A stretch of 64,000 nt of DNA from an uncultured Collinsella sp. GTDB taxonomy: Bacteria; Actinomycetota; Coriobacteriia; Coriobacteriales; Coriobacteriaceae. The notes under the pieces were generated by a model. That model worked only from the letters and a program-made list of their open reading frames with translations. It had not been told where the DNA came from and did no database searches. Position numbers and translations under genes: made by a program. Where the stretch lies: positions 1-64,000 of the forward strand of contig CABSNU010000007.1 of NCBI GenBank assembly GCA_902479135.1, read 5' to 3'. Of this stretch, positions 26,237 to 35,169 are shown in pieces; position 1 is the stretch's first letter; every line of letters begins with the position of its first letter.

Positions 26237-26827
26237 CTACAGCGCGCCGTCCAGCATAAGGTTCACCTTGAGCACGTTAACCGTGGGCTCGCCGAAGACG
26301 CCCAGGAATCGGCCTTTGGTGCACTGGGCGATGATCTCGCGCACCTCACCTTCGCTCTTGCCCGTGGCCCTGGCAAGGCGCGGGACCTGGTACTCGGCGG
26401 CATCCGGAGAGATCTCCGGGTCGAGGCCGGACCCCGAACACGTCACCAGGTCGACGGGCACAGCGTCCATATCGGCATCGGGGTTAGCGGCGCGGATCTT
26501 CTCGACGCGCGCGTCCACAAGCTGTCGGTACTCCTCACTCGCCGGAGACAAATTGGACGGAGCGCCGTAGGCCATGGGCTCGCCGTCGTCGCCTTCGACA
26601 ATTGACACGTTCTGGATGCGGCCCCACATATGGCCCTCATCCTCGAAGTTCTGGCCGATGAGCTCGGAGCCCACAACCTTGCCGTCGACCTTGATGAGCG
26701 AACCGTTCGCCTGGTACGGAAACGCAAGCTGCGCGATGCCGGTCACGACGAGCGTATAGCCCAGGCCGCAGACAACGGTAAACAGCGCGAACACGCCCAG
26801 TGCGCGCGATGCAACACCTTTGAACAT
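26237..26827 (-). CDS. kdpC: K+-transporting ATPase subunit C
   Basis: A 196-residue single-span membrane subunit of the Kdp high-affinity K+ pump. One N-terminal membrane helix (about 8-32) precedes an extracytoplasmic domain; the family motif GSELIGQNF is present, and near the C-terminus LGVFGEPTVNVLKVN. KdpC stabilises the KdpA-KdpB complex and nucleotide binding. I chose ATG 26827 with GGAGGT upstream, 12 bases after the kdpB stop. Confidence 0.95.
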   Translation of the reverse strand: MFKGVASRALGVFALFTVVCGLGYTLVVTGIAQLAFPYQANGSLIKVDGKVVGSELIGQNFEDEGHMWGRIQNVSIVEGDDGEPMAYGAPSNLSPASEEYRQLVDARVEKIRAANPDADMDAVPVDLVTCSGSGLDPEISPDAAEYQVPRLARATGKSEGEVREIIAQCTKGRFLGVFGEPTVNVLKVNLMLDGAL

Positions 26828-26839
26828 ACAAACCTCCAC

Positions 26840-28894
26840 TTACATAATGCCGCAGAACGCGAGCAGCATGTCGATGAGCTTGATGAATACGAACGGGGCA
26901 ACGATGCCGCCCAGACCCCACACGAGCAGGTTGTGGATCAGCAGCTGTCCGGACGGCACCTCGCGGTACTTAACGCCCTTCAGCGCGGCCGGGATCAGCG
27001 CGACGATAACGAGCGCGTTATAGATGATGGCCGAAAGAACCGCGGACAGCGGGCTTGCCAGACCGAGGATGTTGAGCGCGCCAAGGCCCGGGTAGATCGG
27101 CGAGAACAGGGCCGGGATGATAGCGAAGTACTTCGCCACGTCGTTGGCGACCGAGAAGGTCGTGAGCGAACCGCGGGTCATGAGCAGCTGCTTGCCGATA
27201 CGCACGACCTCGATGAGCTTGGTGGGGCTGGAGTCGAGGTCGACCATATTGCCGGCCTCCTTGGCAGCCTGGGTGCCCGTGTTCATGGCCACGGCGACAT
27301 CCGCCTGCGCCAGCGCCGGCGCGTCGTTGGTGCCGTCGCCGGTCATGGCGACCAGGTGGCCCTCACGCTGGAACTCGCGGATCTTCTCGAGCTTGCCCTC
27401 AGGGGTGGCCTCGGCCAGGAAGTCGTCAACGCCGGCCTCGGCGGCGATTGCCGCGGCGGTGAGCGGGTTGTCGCCCGTCACCATGATGGTCTTGATGCCC
27501 ATCTTGCGCAGGTCGGCGAACTTCTCCTTAACGCCGGACTTGATGATGTCCTTGAGGTACACAACGCCCAGCACGCGGCAGTTCTTGGTCACGACCAGCG
27601 GGGTGCCGCCGGCCTTGGCGATGCGCTCGACGGCCTCGTCGCACTCCTGGGAGAACACGCCGCCGGCTGCCTCCACATAGGTGCGCACGGAATCGGCAGC
27701 GCCCTTGCGGATCTCATTGCCCTCGTAGTTCACACCGGACATGCGGGTCGCCGCGGTGAAGGGGATGAACTCCATACCCTTATCCTCGAGTGTGCGGCCG
27801 CGCAGACCGAACTGCTCCTTGGCGAGCACGACGATGGAACGGCCCTCGGGGGTCTCGTCGGCCAGCGAGGAAAGCTGGGCGGCATCGGCCAGCTCCGCGG
27901 GATCGACGCCGTCGACCGGGATGAACTCGGCGGCTTGGCGGTTACCCAGGGTGATGGTGCCGGTCTTGTCGAGCATGAGGATGTCGACGTCGCCGGCGGC
28001 CTCGATGGCGCGGCCGGACATGGCCAGCACGTTGGCCTCGTTCAGACGGCTCATGCCGGCGATGCCGATGGCGGACAGAAGGGCGCCGATGGTAGTGGGA
28101 GCCAGGCACACGAGCAGCGCCACGAGCGTGGTCACGGCCGTGGGGTTGACCATGTCGTTAAGACCGGACGAGAAGCAGGAGTAACAATACAGGGCCAACG
28201 TGACCAGGATAAAGACGATGGAGAGGGCCACCAGGAAGATCTCCAGAGCAATCTCGTTAGGGGTCTTCTTACGCGCGGCACCCTCGACCATCGCGATCAT
28301 CTTGTCCAGGAAGCTCTGGCCGGGCTCGCTGGAGATCTTGACGATGATCCAGTCGGACAGCACCGTGGTACCGCCGGTAACGGCAGAGCGGTCGCCGCCG
28401 GCCTCGCGGACCACGGGGGCGGACTCGCCGGTGATGGCGGACTCGTCAACGGAGGCAGCGCCCTCGATGACGTCGCCGTCGCCGGGAATCTGCTCGCCGG
28501 CGCGTACGATCACCAGGTCGCCGCGCGTGAGCTCGGTGCCGGGAACGACGGTGAAGTGCTCCTTGTCCTCAACGGACTCGATGCGATGGGCCTCGACATC
28601 CTTCTTGGCCGCACGCAGGGAATCGGCCTGGGCCTTACCGCGGCCCTCGGCAAGAGCCTCGGCGAAGTTCGAGAACAGGTCGGTGAGCCACAAGATGACC
28701 GCGATGGCGACCACATAGTAAGTGGGCACACCCGCGTCCTGCACACCGGAGATGGAAGCGACGGCCAGGACGGAGGTCATGACGGCGGAAAGCCACACCA
28801 GGAACATGACCGGGTTTTGAATCTGGACGCGAGGATCCAGCTTGGCAAACGAGTCGCGGACCGCGCGGCCCATCATGTCTTTTTGCATAGTCAT
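26840..28894 (-). CDS. kdpB: K+-transporting P-type ATPase subunit B
   Basis: A 684-residue P-type ATPase, the energising subunit of KdpFABC. The phosphorylated Asp lies in MLDKTGTITLG, the actuator TGES motif is in ITGESAPV, and the hinge contains GDGTNDAPALA. Transmembrane helices flank these domains in the order normal for type IA. I chose ATG 28894 (MTMQKDMM), with AGGAGGG nine bases upstream. It overlaps the end of kdpA's coding run closely, consistent with the kdpFABC operon. Confidence 0.97.
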   Translation of the reverse strand: MTMQKDMMGRAVRDSFAKLDPRVQIQNPVMFLVWLSAVMTSVLAVASISGVQDAGVPTYYVVAIAVILWLTDLFSNFAEALAEGRGKAQADSLRAAKKDVEAHRIESVEDKEHFTVVPGTELTRGDLVIVRAGEQIPGDGDVIEGAASVDESAITGESAPVVREAGGDRSAVTGGTTVLSDWIIVKISSEPGQSFLDKMIAMVEGAARKKTPNEIALEIFLVALSIVFILVTLALYCYSCFSSGLNDMVNPTAVTTLVALLVCLAPTTIGALLSAIGIAGMSRLNEANVLAMSGRAIEAAGDVDILMLDKTGTITLGNRQAAEFIPVDGVDPAELADAAQLSSLADETPEGRSIVVLAKEQFGLRGRTLEDKGMEFIPFTAATRMSGVNYEGNEIRKGAADSVRTYVEAAGGVFSQECDEAVERIAKAGGTPLVVTKNCRVLGVVYLKDIIKSGVKEKFADLRKMGIKTIMVTGDNPLTAAAIAAEAGVDDFLAEATPEGKLEKIREFQREGHLVAMTGDGTNDAPALAQADVAVAMNTGTQAAKEAGNMVDLDSSPTKLIEVVRIGKQLLMTRGSLTTFSVANDVAKYFAIIPALFSPIYPGLGALNILGLASPLSAVLSAIIYNALVIVALIPAALKGVKYREVPSGQLLIHNLLVWGLGGIVAPFVFIKLIDMLLAFCGIM

Positions 28895-28910
28895 AAATCT
28901 GCGCCCTCCT

Positions 28911-30734
28911 TTACGCAATCATCTGGAAGAACTCGGCAACGGGGCCAAGCGCCAGGGCCGGGAAGAAGCTCAGGGCACCGATCAGTAGAACGATGAACAC
29001 GAGCAGGAATACGAACATGCCGTTGGTGGTGGACAGGGTACCGGCGCTCTCGGCGACCTTACCCTTCCCGGCCAGCGAGCCCGCGATGGCGAGCGTGCCC
29101 ACAATCGGCAGGAACCGCGCGAACAGCATCTCGATACCCAGCAGCACGTTGATCCACGGGATGTTGCAGTTCATGCCGGCGAATGAGGAGCCGTTGTTGC
29201 CGCCAGCCGAAGTAAGGGTGTACAGGACCTCGGAGAAGCCATGCGCCCCGCCGTTGGTGAGTTGGTCGACAAGACCGGGCACCATGCAGGCGATAGCGGA
29301 GCTCACCAGAATGGCGAACGGAGTGGCGAGACACAGAACCACCGCCCAGCGCATCTCGGTCGGCTCGATCTTCTTGCCCAGGAACTCGGGCGTGCGGCCG
29401 ACCATAAGGCCGGCGATAAACACCGTGAGGATGGCGAAGCCGATCATGCCGTACAAGCCGCAGCCCACGCCGCCGAAGACGACCTCGCCCAGCGCTATCT
29501 GGAGCATCTGGACAAACCCGCCGAGCGGGGTGTAGGAGTCGTGCATGGAGTTGACCGAGCCGTTGGAAGCAGCCGTCGTGAAAGCGGACCAGGTGGAAGA
29601 GGAGGCGATGCCAAAGCGGCTCTCCTTGCCCTCCATATTGCCGCCCGCCTGGCCGTCGGTCATCTCGATGTTGACCGCGCCGCCATCGGCCAGCTGCGAC
29701 GTACCCATATGCTCGTTAACGGCGATGATGCCGGTAAAGACCACGAGTAGGATAAGCATCGCCGCGAAGATGGCCTTGCCCTGCTTGGTGTTCTTGACGC
29801 CGATACCGAAGGTGAAGCAGCAGGCGGCCGGGATCAGCAGCAGGCTGGTCATCTCGATGATATTGGTGAAGGCACTGGGGTTCTCATACGGATGGGCGGA
29901 GTTCACGCCGAAGAAGCCGCCGCCATTGGTGCCGGACTGCTTGATGGCGACCTGAGGAGCCGCGGGACCCTGGGGCAGGAACTGCTCGGTGACCACGCGC
30001 GCGCCCTCGACAACCTTGCCGTCGACCTTGACCGTGTCGCCCTCGATCTGGGCGCCGTCGATGACGCTCCAGCCGCCGTCTGCATTAGGCTGGACAGCGA
30101 CGGGCTCTACGAGCTCAGCCTTCTGAGCCGGCTGGAAGTTGGAGATGACGCCACCGGCAGCCAGGCAGACGCCGAACACGAGGTTCAGCGGGATGAGCAC
30201 ATACAGGACGGTGCGGGTGAGGTCGACCCAGAAGGAACCCAGACCCTGCTCCTTGACCTGACGGAAGCCGCGGATCAGCGCGAACATGACCGCAATACCG
30301 GTGCCAGCGGAAACGAAGTTCTGCACGGTGAGGCCCATGAACTGCACAAAGTAGGACAGGGTGGTCTCACCGGAATAGGATTGCCAATTGGTGTTGGTTA
30401 TGAAGGAAGCAGCCGTATTGAACGACAGGTCCCATGACACACCCGGCAGGTGCTGGGGATTGCCTGGCAAGAAGGACTGAAGCGTCTGGAGTGCCACAAG
30501 AGCCACGAGGCCGATCCCCGAAAAGACCAGCACGCTCGTCAGGTAGCGCCTACACCCCATCTGCTCTGCCGCGTCGATGCGAAGCAGACGATAGACGCCA
30601 CGCTCCACAGGAGCAATCACAGGCGACAGGAACGTATGCTCACCATCCATGATATGGGCCATGAACCGACCGAGCGGAACGGCCAGGACGACGAGCACGG
30701 CAAAGTACAAGATGTACTGAATCGCAGCGTCCAT
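28911..30734 (-). CDS. kdpA: K+-transporting ATPase subunit A
   Basis: A 607-residue membrane subunit with ten helices that forms the K+-selective channel, related to K+ channels by four P-loops; one filter region reads TNGGGFFGVNSAHPYENP. It is longer than the usual 557-565 residues: a polar segment of about 45 residues (PVAVQPNADGGWSVIDGAQ onward, about 200-250) precedes the second filter on the outer side. The start ATG is three bases past the kdpF stop, with AGGAGT upstream. Confidence 0.96.
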   Translation of the reverse strand: MDAAIQYILYFAVLVVLAVPLGRFMAHIMDGEHTFLSPVIAPVERGVYRLLRIDAAEQMGCRRYLTSVLVFSGIGLVALVALQTLQSFLPGNPQHLPGVSWDLSFNTAASFITNTNWQSYSGETTLSYFVQFMGLTVQNFVSAGTGIAVMFALIRGFRQVKEQGLGSFWVDLTRTVLYVLIPLNLVFGVCLAAGGVISNFQPAQKAELVEPVAVQPNADGGWSVIDGAQIEGDTVKVDGKVVEGARVVTEQFLPQGPAAPQVAIKQSGTNGGGFFGVNSAHPYENPSAFTNIIEMTSLLLIPAACCFTFGIGVKNTKQGKAIFAAMLILLVVFTGIIAVNEHMGTSQLADGGAVNIEMTDGQAGGNMEGKESRFGIASSSTWSAFTTAASNGSVNSMHDSYTPLGGFVQMLQIALGEVVFGGVGCGLYGMIGFAILTVFIAGLMVGRTPEFLGKKIEPTEMRWAVVLCLATPFAILVSSAIACMVPGLVDQLTNGGAHGFSEVLYTLTSAGGNNGSSFAGMNCNIPWINVLLGIEMLFARFLPIVGTLAIAGSLAGKGKVAESAGTLSTTNGMFVFLLVFIVLLIGALSFFPALALGPVAEFFQMIA

Positions 30735-30737
30735 AGT

Positions 30738-30824
30738 TTACGAATCACTCCTCATCAGAATGTAGATGTAATAGATAAGGAGTCCAATGCAGACGACTCC
30801 GATGATGGGAATGAGGATGTCCAT
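30738..30824 (-). CDS. kdpF: KdpF small membrane subunit
   Basis: A 28-residue peptide, MDILIPIIGVVCIGLL onward, with one membrane helix and a short basic tail (LMRSDS). Its length and position directly before kdpA match KdpF, which stabilises the Kdp complex in the lipid bilayer. The ATG is preceded by GAAAGGGG. It is often missed because of its size. Confidence 0.88.
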   Translation of the reverse strand: MDILIPIIGVVCIGLLIYYIYILMRSDS

Positions 30825-30939
30825 TTTCCGCCCCTTTCACGCGCGGTCCGATGTCTCGGACGCCTGCTCTCGCAAGCGCCTGGGGACAGTAAACGCTTCT
30901 AGAGATTAAAGAGGCGTGAGGGCCGGGGCTCACGACCTT

Positions 30940-30957
30940 AAGATGCCGTAAAGATGC
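30940..30957. promoter_or_regulatory. Candidate KdpE direct repeats in the divergent kdp control region
   Basis: AAGATGC occurs twice, starting at 30940 and 30951, an 11-base period of the kind bound by OmpR-family regulators. The pair sits upstream of TATACT (30991-30996), a -10-like element for kdpDE with a poor -35 region, which fits activator dependence. It also lies within the region serving kdpFABC on the other strand. Confidence 0.4.
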
Positions 30958-31068
30958 AGGTAGAAAGCACTATTGCGGCTGCAGTGCGCCTATACTCGAC
31001 CTCGCGAGCATACAGTGGCGTCCTCACCGCGTATGCACGCATGGACAACGTTTCAGAAAGGCTACGCT

Positions 31069-33801
31069 ATGCAGCGCGACGCATCGGACACTCGCGTCAA
31101 TCCGGACCTCATCCTCAAGGCAATTGAGAAAGACGAGGTCGCCGATGACGCTCGAACCAGCCGGGGACACCTCAAGATTTTCTTTGGCTACGCTGCTGGC
31201 GTGGGCAAAACCTATGCGATGCTTCAAGCCGCCCACGCCGCCAAGCGGCGAGGTGTCGACGTCGTCGCGGGATACATCGAGCCGCACGAACGTCCGGCAA
31301 CTGCCCATCTTGCACAAGGGCTTGAGAACGTGCCCTGTAAACTCATCAAGCACAACGGCATTGCGCTCAGCGAGTTCGATCTAGATGCGGCTATCGAACG
31401 CGCCCCTCAGCTCATCCTTGTCGACGAGCTCGCCCATACGAATGCGCCAGGGTCTCGCCACGACAAACGCTATCAAGACGTCGAGGAACTTCTACATGCG
31501 GGCATCGACGTCTATACGACCGTGAACGTTCAGCATATCGAGAGCCTAAACGACATGGTTGCATCCATCACCGGCGTTATCGTGAGCGAACGAATCCCCG
31601 ACCGTATCTTCGATGATGCCGACCAGGTCGAGCTCGTCGACATAGAGCCCGAAGACCTACTTGAGCGCCTTCGCGCCGGCCTCGTCTACCGTCCCGCACA
31701 AGCCGACCGAGCGCAACAGCATTTTTTTACCGTCGAGAACCTCACCGCACTCCGAGAAATCGCGCTGCGCCGCTGCGCCGATCGCACCGGCTACCTCACA
31801 GACGCCGCACGCGTGCTGGGAAACCGTGACTACTACACCAGGGAGCGTATCTTAGTCTGTGTCTCCCCGGCGCCGACCAATCCCCGCATCGTCCGTGCCG
31901 CCGCACGCATGGCGAAAGCGTTTCGCAGCGAGCTCGTCGCCCTGTTCGTAGAGAGCCCGCGCGCGCAGGCCATGAGCGATAATGAGCGCGCCAAGCTTGC
32001 AGCCAATATCGCCCTGGCCGAACAGCTCGGAGCACATATGGAAACCGTCTATGGCGACGACATCGCGTTTCAGATCTCCGAGTTCGCGCGCCTGTCGGGT
32101 ATTTCGAAGATCGTCATGGGACGCACGGGCGAGCGCAGCAGCGTCCGTCAGGCCCTCTTCGGCCGCAAATCTCTCGTAGAACAGCTCATAACGTTCGCCC
32201 CGAACCTCGACATTTACATCATTCCAGACCAGTCGACTCCGCCCTCCCGGCCCGAAGGACGCCGCCGTGCGCTCGCCCTGCAGCCGCCCAGCAGCCGTGA
32301 CGTGCTTCGCACGCTGGCCCTCTCTCTTGTCGCCACGGCTGTTGGCACGGCTTTCCGCCATCTGGGATTTGCCGATTCCAGCATCATATCCCTCTATATC
32401 CTCACGGCCCTGCTGACCGCCGTCACCACGACGGGGCGTATCTGCACGATCGTATCGAGCGTGCTCTCTGTAGTGCTTTACAACTTCTGCTTCGTCACGC
32501 CTCTGTTTTCGCTCGCCAGCTACGACCGAAGCTATCTGGTCACGTTCGGCATCATGTTCGCTACCGCTATGGTCGCCGGCGAGTTAACTGCGCGCATCGC
32601 CGACAACGCCCGTACCTCAGCCGAGAACGCATTCAAAACGCGCGTACTCCTCGAAACGAACCAGCTCTTGCAGCAAGCCCATAGCGCGGAGGAGTGCGCC
32701 CACGTCGCCATGAACCAACTCATCAAACTGCTTAAACTCGACGTGGTCTTCTACACCGCCGAACACGGCACGCTCGGCAAGACGCTCTATGAGTCCGCTG
32801 GCACCGAAAACCGTTCCGCGTCGCTGCTCACCGACTACGAGCGCGCCGTTGCAACCTGGACCTACACCAACAACAAGCGCGCGGGCGCAAGCACGCGGAC
32901 CCTGCCTGAGGCGCGCTGTCTCTACCTCGCGGTTCGCACCGGCGACAAGGTATTCGGTGTCATCGGCATCGCCCTGGAGGGGCGCGAGATCGAAGCCTTC
33001 GAGCATTCGATCGTCCTATCTATCGTAGGTGAATGCGCCTTGGCGCTCGAAAGCGACCGGGCGGCGCAAGAGCGCGAAGAGGCTGCGGTCTTGGCGAAAA
33101 ACGAGCAGCTGCGCGCCAACCTTTTGCGCTCCATCGGCCACGATTTGAGGACGCCCCTCACGGCTATATCCGGATCTGCGGCAATCCTTCGGAAGAACGA
33201 CGAGAAGCTCAGCCTCGAACAACGCTGCGATCTTGCCGATGCCATCTACGACGACTCCCTCTGGCTTATCGATACCGTGGAGAACCTCCTCGCCATCACA
33301 CGCGTCGAGGACGGCACCATTCACCTCAACTTCACATCCGAGCTCATCGACGAGGTCATCGAAGCCGCCCTCAGCCATGTCGCCCAAGCATCGCATGGAC
33401 GTACCGTCACCATCGAGCACGCTGACGACATCCTGCTGGTACGCATCGACGTCCATCTCATCATGCAGGTGCTTACGAATCTCATCATGAACGCCTTCAA
33501 ATACACGCCCGAGGACTCGACTGTCACCATCAGCGCACGTCGCGAGGGTGCGTTCGTCGTGGTGGACGTCGCAGACGATGGGCCGGGTGTGGCAGACTGC
33601 GACAAGCCTCATATCTTTGAGCGCTTCTTCACCTCAAGCAATACGCGGCCCGTGGATTCGCGTCGAAGCATCGGCCTTGGGCTGTCGCTCTGCCGCTCCA
33701 TCGTGGAGGCGCATGGCGGCGCCATCGAAGTTCGCGACAACCACCCCCATGGGGCCGTCTTCCGTTTTACCCTGCCCGCCGAGGAGATCGAGATTCATGA
33801 A
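31069..33801 (+). CDS. kdpD: KdpD sensor histidine kinase
   Basis: A 911-residue sensor of low K+ and turgor, extending to about 33804 with its stop. Order of domains: N-terminal KdpD/UspA-like part with P-loop GYAAGVGKTYAML (about 40-52), a Usp-like segment, four membrane helices (about 420-520), a GAF-like region, then the kinase core with RSIGHDLRTPLTAI (phosphorylated His) and ATPase boxes VVDVADDGPGV and SIGLGLSLC. I chose the ATG at 31069 with AGAAAGG upstream. It is divergent from kdpFABC. Confidence 0.93.
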
Positions 33802-34501
33802 TAATGCCGTTAAGCCACGCATCCTCCTGGTCGAAGATGACCTGACCGTTCAAAACCTCGTTTCGACCGCGCTTGACCTCCACGGCTACGTCGTGAGCAA
33901 GGTTTGCAACGGCCAGGCCGCCATCATGGATGCGGTGTCGCACGGCCCCAGCCTCATCATGCTCGACCTCGGCCTTCCCGACATTGACGGTATCGAGGTC
34001 ATCACGAAGATCCGAAGCTGGTCGGCAGTCCCCATTATCGTCATCTCGGCGCGCTCCGAAGATTCCGACAAGATTGCAGCACTTGACGCAGGGGCAGACG
34101 ACTACCTCACCAAGCCCTTTTCTGTGGATGAGCTGCTCGCGCGCGTCCGTGCGAATTTGAGGCGCTCCTCGATGGCGTCGAGCGAGTCGACAGAAGCGAG
34201 CACGTTCGACAACGGTCCGCTGCATATCGACTACGCCGCGGGATACGCGACGAAAGACGGACGCGAGCTCTCGCTCACCCCAACCGAGTACAAATTGCTC
34301 GTCCTTCTGGCGAAAAACGTCGACAAGGTGCTCACCCACACCTTCATCACCCGCGAGATATGGGGCACGAGCTGGGACAGCGATCTGGCGAGCCTGCGCG
34401 TGTTCATGCGCACCCTGCGCAAGAAGATCGAGGCAGACCCCTCTCACCCCAAGATGATTCAGACGCACATGGGTGTCGGGTACCGCATGCAGCGTCTCTA
34501 G
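33797..34501 (+). CDS. kdpE: KdpE response regulator
   Basis: A 234-residue OmpR-type regulator activated by KdpD. The receiver has acidic pair Glu13/Asp14-Asp15 (LLVEDDLTV), phosphorylatable Asp57 (LIMLDLGLPD) and a conserved Lys in LTKPFSVDELL. The winged-helix output (about 130-230) ends with GVGYRM. Its ATG overlaps the kdpD stop by eight bases (translational coupling). Likely controls kdpFABC from the divergent control region. Confidence 0.95.
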   Translation: MNNAVKPRILLVEDDLTVQNLVSTALDLHGYVVSKVCNGQAAIMDAVSHGPSLIMLDLGLPDIDGIEVITKIRSWSAVPIIVISARSEDSDKIAALDAGADDYLTKPFSVDELLARVRANLRRSSMASSESTEASTFDNGPLHIDYAAGYATKDGRELSLTPTEYKLLVLLAKNVDKVLTHTFITREIWGTSWDSDLASLRVFMRTLRKKIEADPSHPKMIQTHMGVGYRMQRL

Positions 34502-34517
34502 CCCACCCCACAAAAAA

Positions 34518-34582
34518 GTTGCGGTGGAATACGGAGTAGATAAGGCCTTTGATAGCCAAAACAGTCCGTATTTCACCGCAAC
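34518..34582. repeat. Palindromic repeat R3, copy b
   Basis: Same arms as copy a; the outer CCACCCC/GGGTGGG bases extend the stem. It lies about 16 bases after the kdpE stop (plus strand) and just beyond a coding remnant on the minus strand, so it may terminate both. Confidence 0.8.
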
Positions 34583-34598
34583 TGATGGGTGGGATGGA

Positions 34599-34706
34599 TT
34601 AGAGGCCCAGGTAGCTGGTCATGCCTTCGACGGCGAGCTTGGCGCCTGCCACGGCATGGACGACCTTGAGCGGGCCGTTGACCACATAGTTAGCGATACC
34701 CCAAAA
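34599..34706 (-). pseudogene. C-terminal gene remnant
   Basis: On the minus strand a 35-codon open stretch (FWGIANYVVN through MTSYLGL, TAA at 34599) reads like the tail of a real protein, with regular hydrophobic and charged residues and GC-rich third positions. It begins immediately after an in-frame TGA and has no upstream start or remainder. I do not recognise the parent family. It looks like the last piece of a decayed or deleted gene. Confidence 0.4.
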
Positions 34707-34744
34707 TCACTCTTCAACTCGCCGCGCTCTCCCCCAAATGTGCA

Positions 34745-34778
34745 AAGCGCCCCGCGAACGGATGCTCGCGAGGCGCTT
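34745..34778 (-). terminator. Terminator-like hairpin after the Cys-rich gene
   Basis: An interrupted stem AAGCGCC-CCGCGA with TCGCG-AGGCGCTT around ACGGATGC, starting 15 bases after the small Cys-rich gene's stop. It ends the iron-uptake cluster; the T-run is weak. Confidence 0.6.
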
Positions 34779-34792
34779 GGGTGCCTGGACCT

Positions 34793-34993
34793 TTATTTGA
34801 TGCCGCGGCCCAAGTCTTCGGCGATTTTGTCTACGCCCTTAAGTGCGGCGCAGGTCTTTTTGTTGGAGCAATGTCCCGTGCAAACGCCACCTTGAGCGCA
34901 GTCGGCGCAAGTGCCCTTACGATAAATGCGCACGCACACGGCGACAAACGCAATGCCGATAACAGCCAGTACAACAATATCGATAGGTGCCAT
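34793..34993 (-). CDS. FeoB-associated Cys-rich membrane protein
   Basis: A 66-residue protein with one N-terminal membrane helix (about 4-22) and a cytoplasmic Cys-rich stretch (CADCAQGGVCTGHCSNKKTC). This is the pattern of the small FeoB-associated proteins that accompany FeoB in anaerobes and may receive Fe2+ or gate the channel. The ATG has GGAGGC upstream. A terminator at 35107-35145 lies between it and feoB, so it may have its own promoter. Confidence 0.88.
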   Translation of the reverse strand: MAPIDIVVLAVIGIAFVAVCVRIYRKGTCADCAQGGVCTGHCSNKKTCAALKGVDKIAEDLGRGIK

Positions 34994-35106
34994 AGCAAGC
35001 CTCCTCTAGTTAACCATCACTTACTTTACCCCATTCTCCACCTACCAAAAAGGGGCAGGTTTATTTTGGTCGGTTTTATCTGCGGAAACGCCACATCTCC
35101 CTCACC

Positions 35107-35145
35107 AAAAAGCCCGAGTGTCGCTGGGACACCCGGGCTTTTTGG
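35107..35145 (-). terminator. Terminator downstream of feoB
   Basis: Stem AAAAAGCCCG-GTGTC with GACAC-CGGGCTTTTT, with T-rich flanks on both strands. It lies 24 bases past the feoB stop. Confidence 0.85.
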
Positions 35146-35169
35146 AAAGGGGCTAATCCTTATTCAGAC

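Noticed and set aside
26630..28996. A long open frame of 788 codons on the plus strand
   Set aside because: Antisense of kdpC and kdpB, with low-complexity composition typical of shadows.
30825..31068. c-di-AMP (ydaO) riboswitch before kdp
   Set aside because: The conserved riboswitch core strings are absent on both strands.
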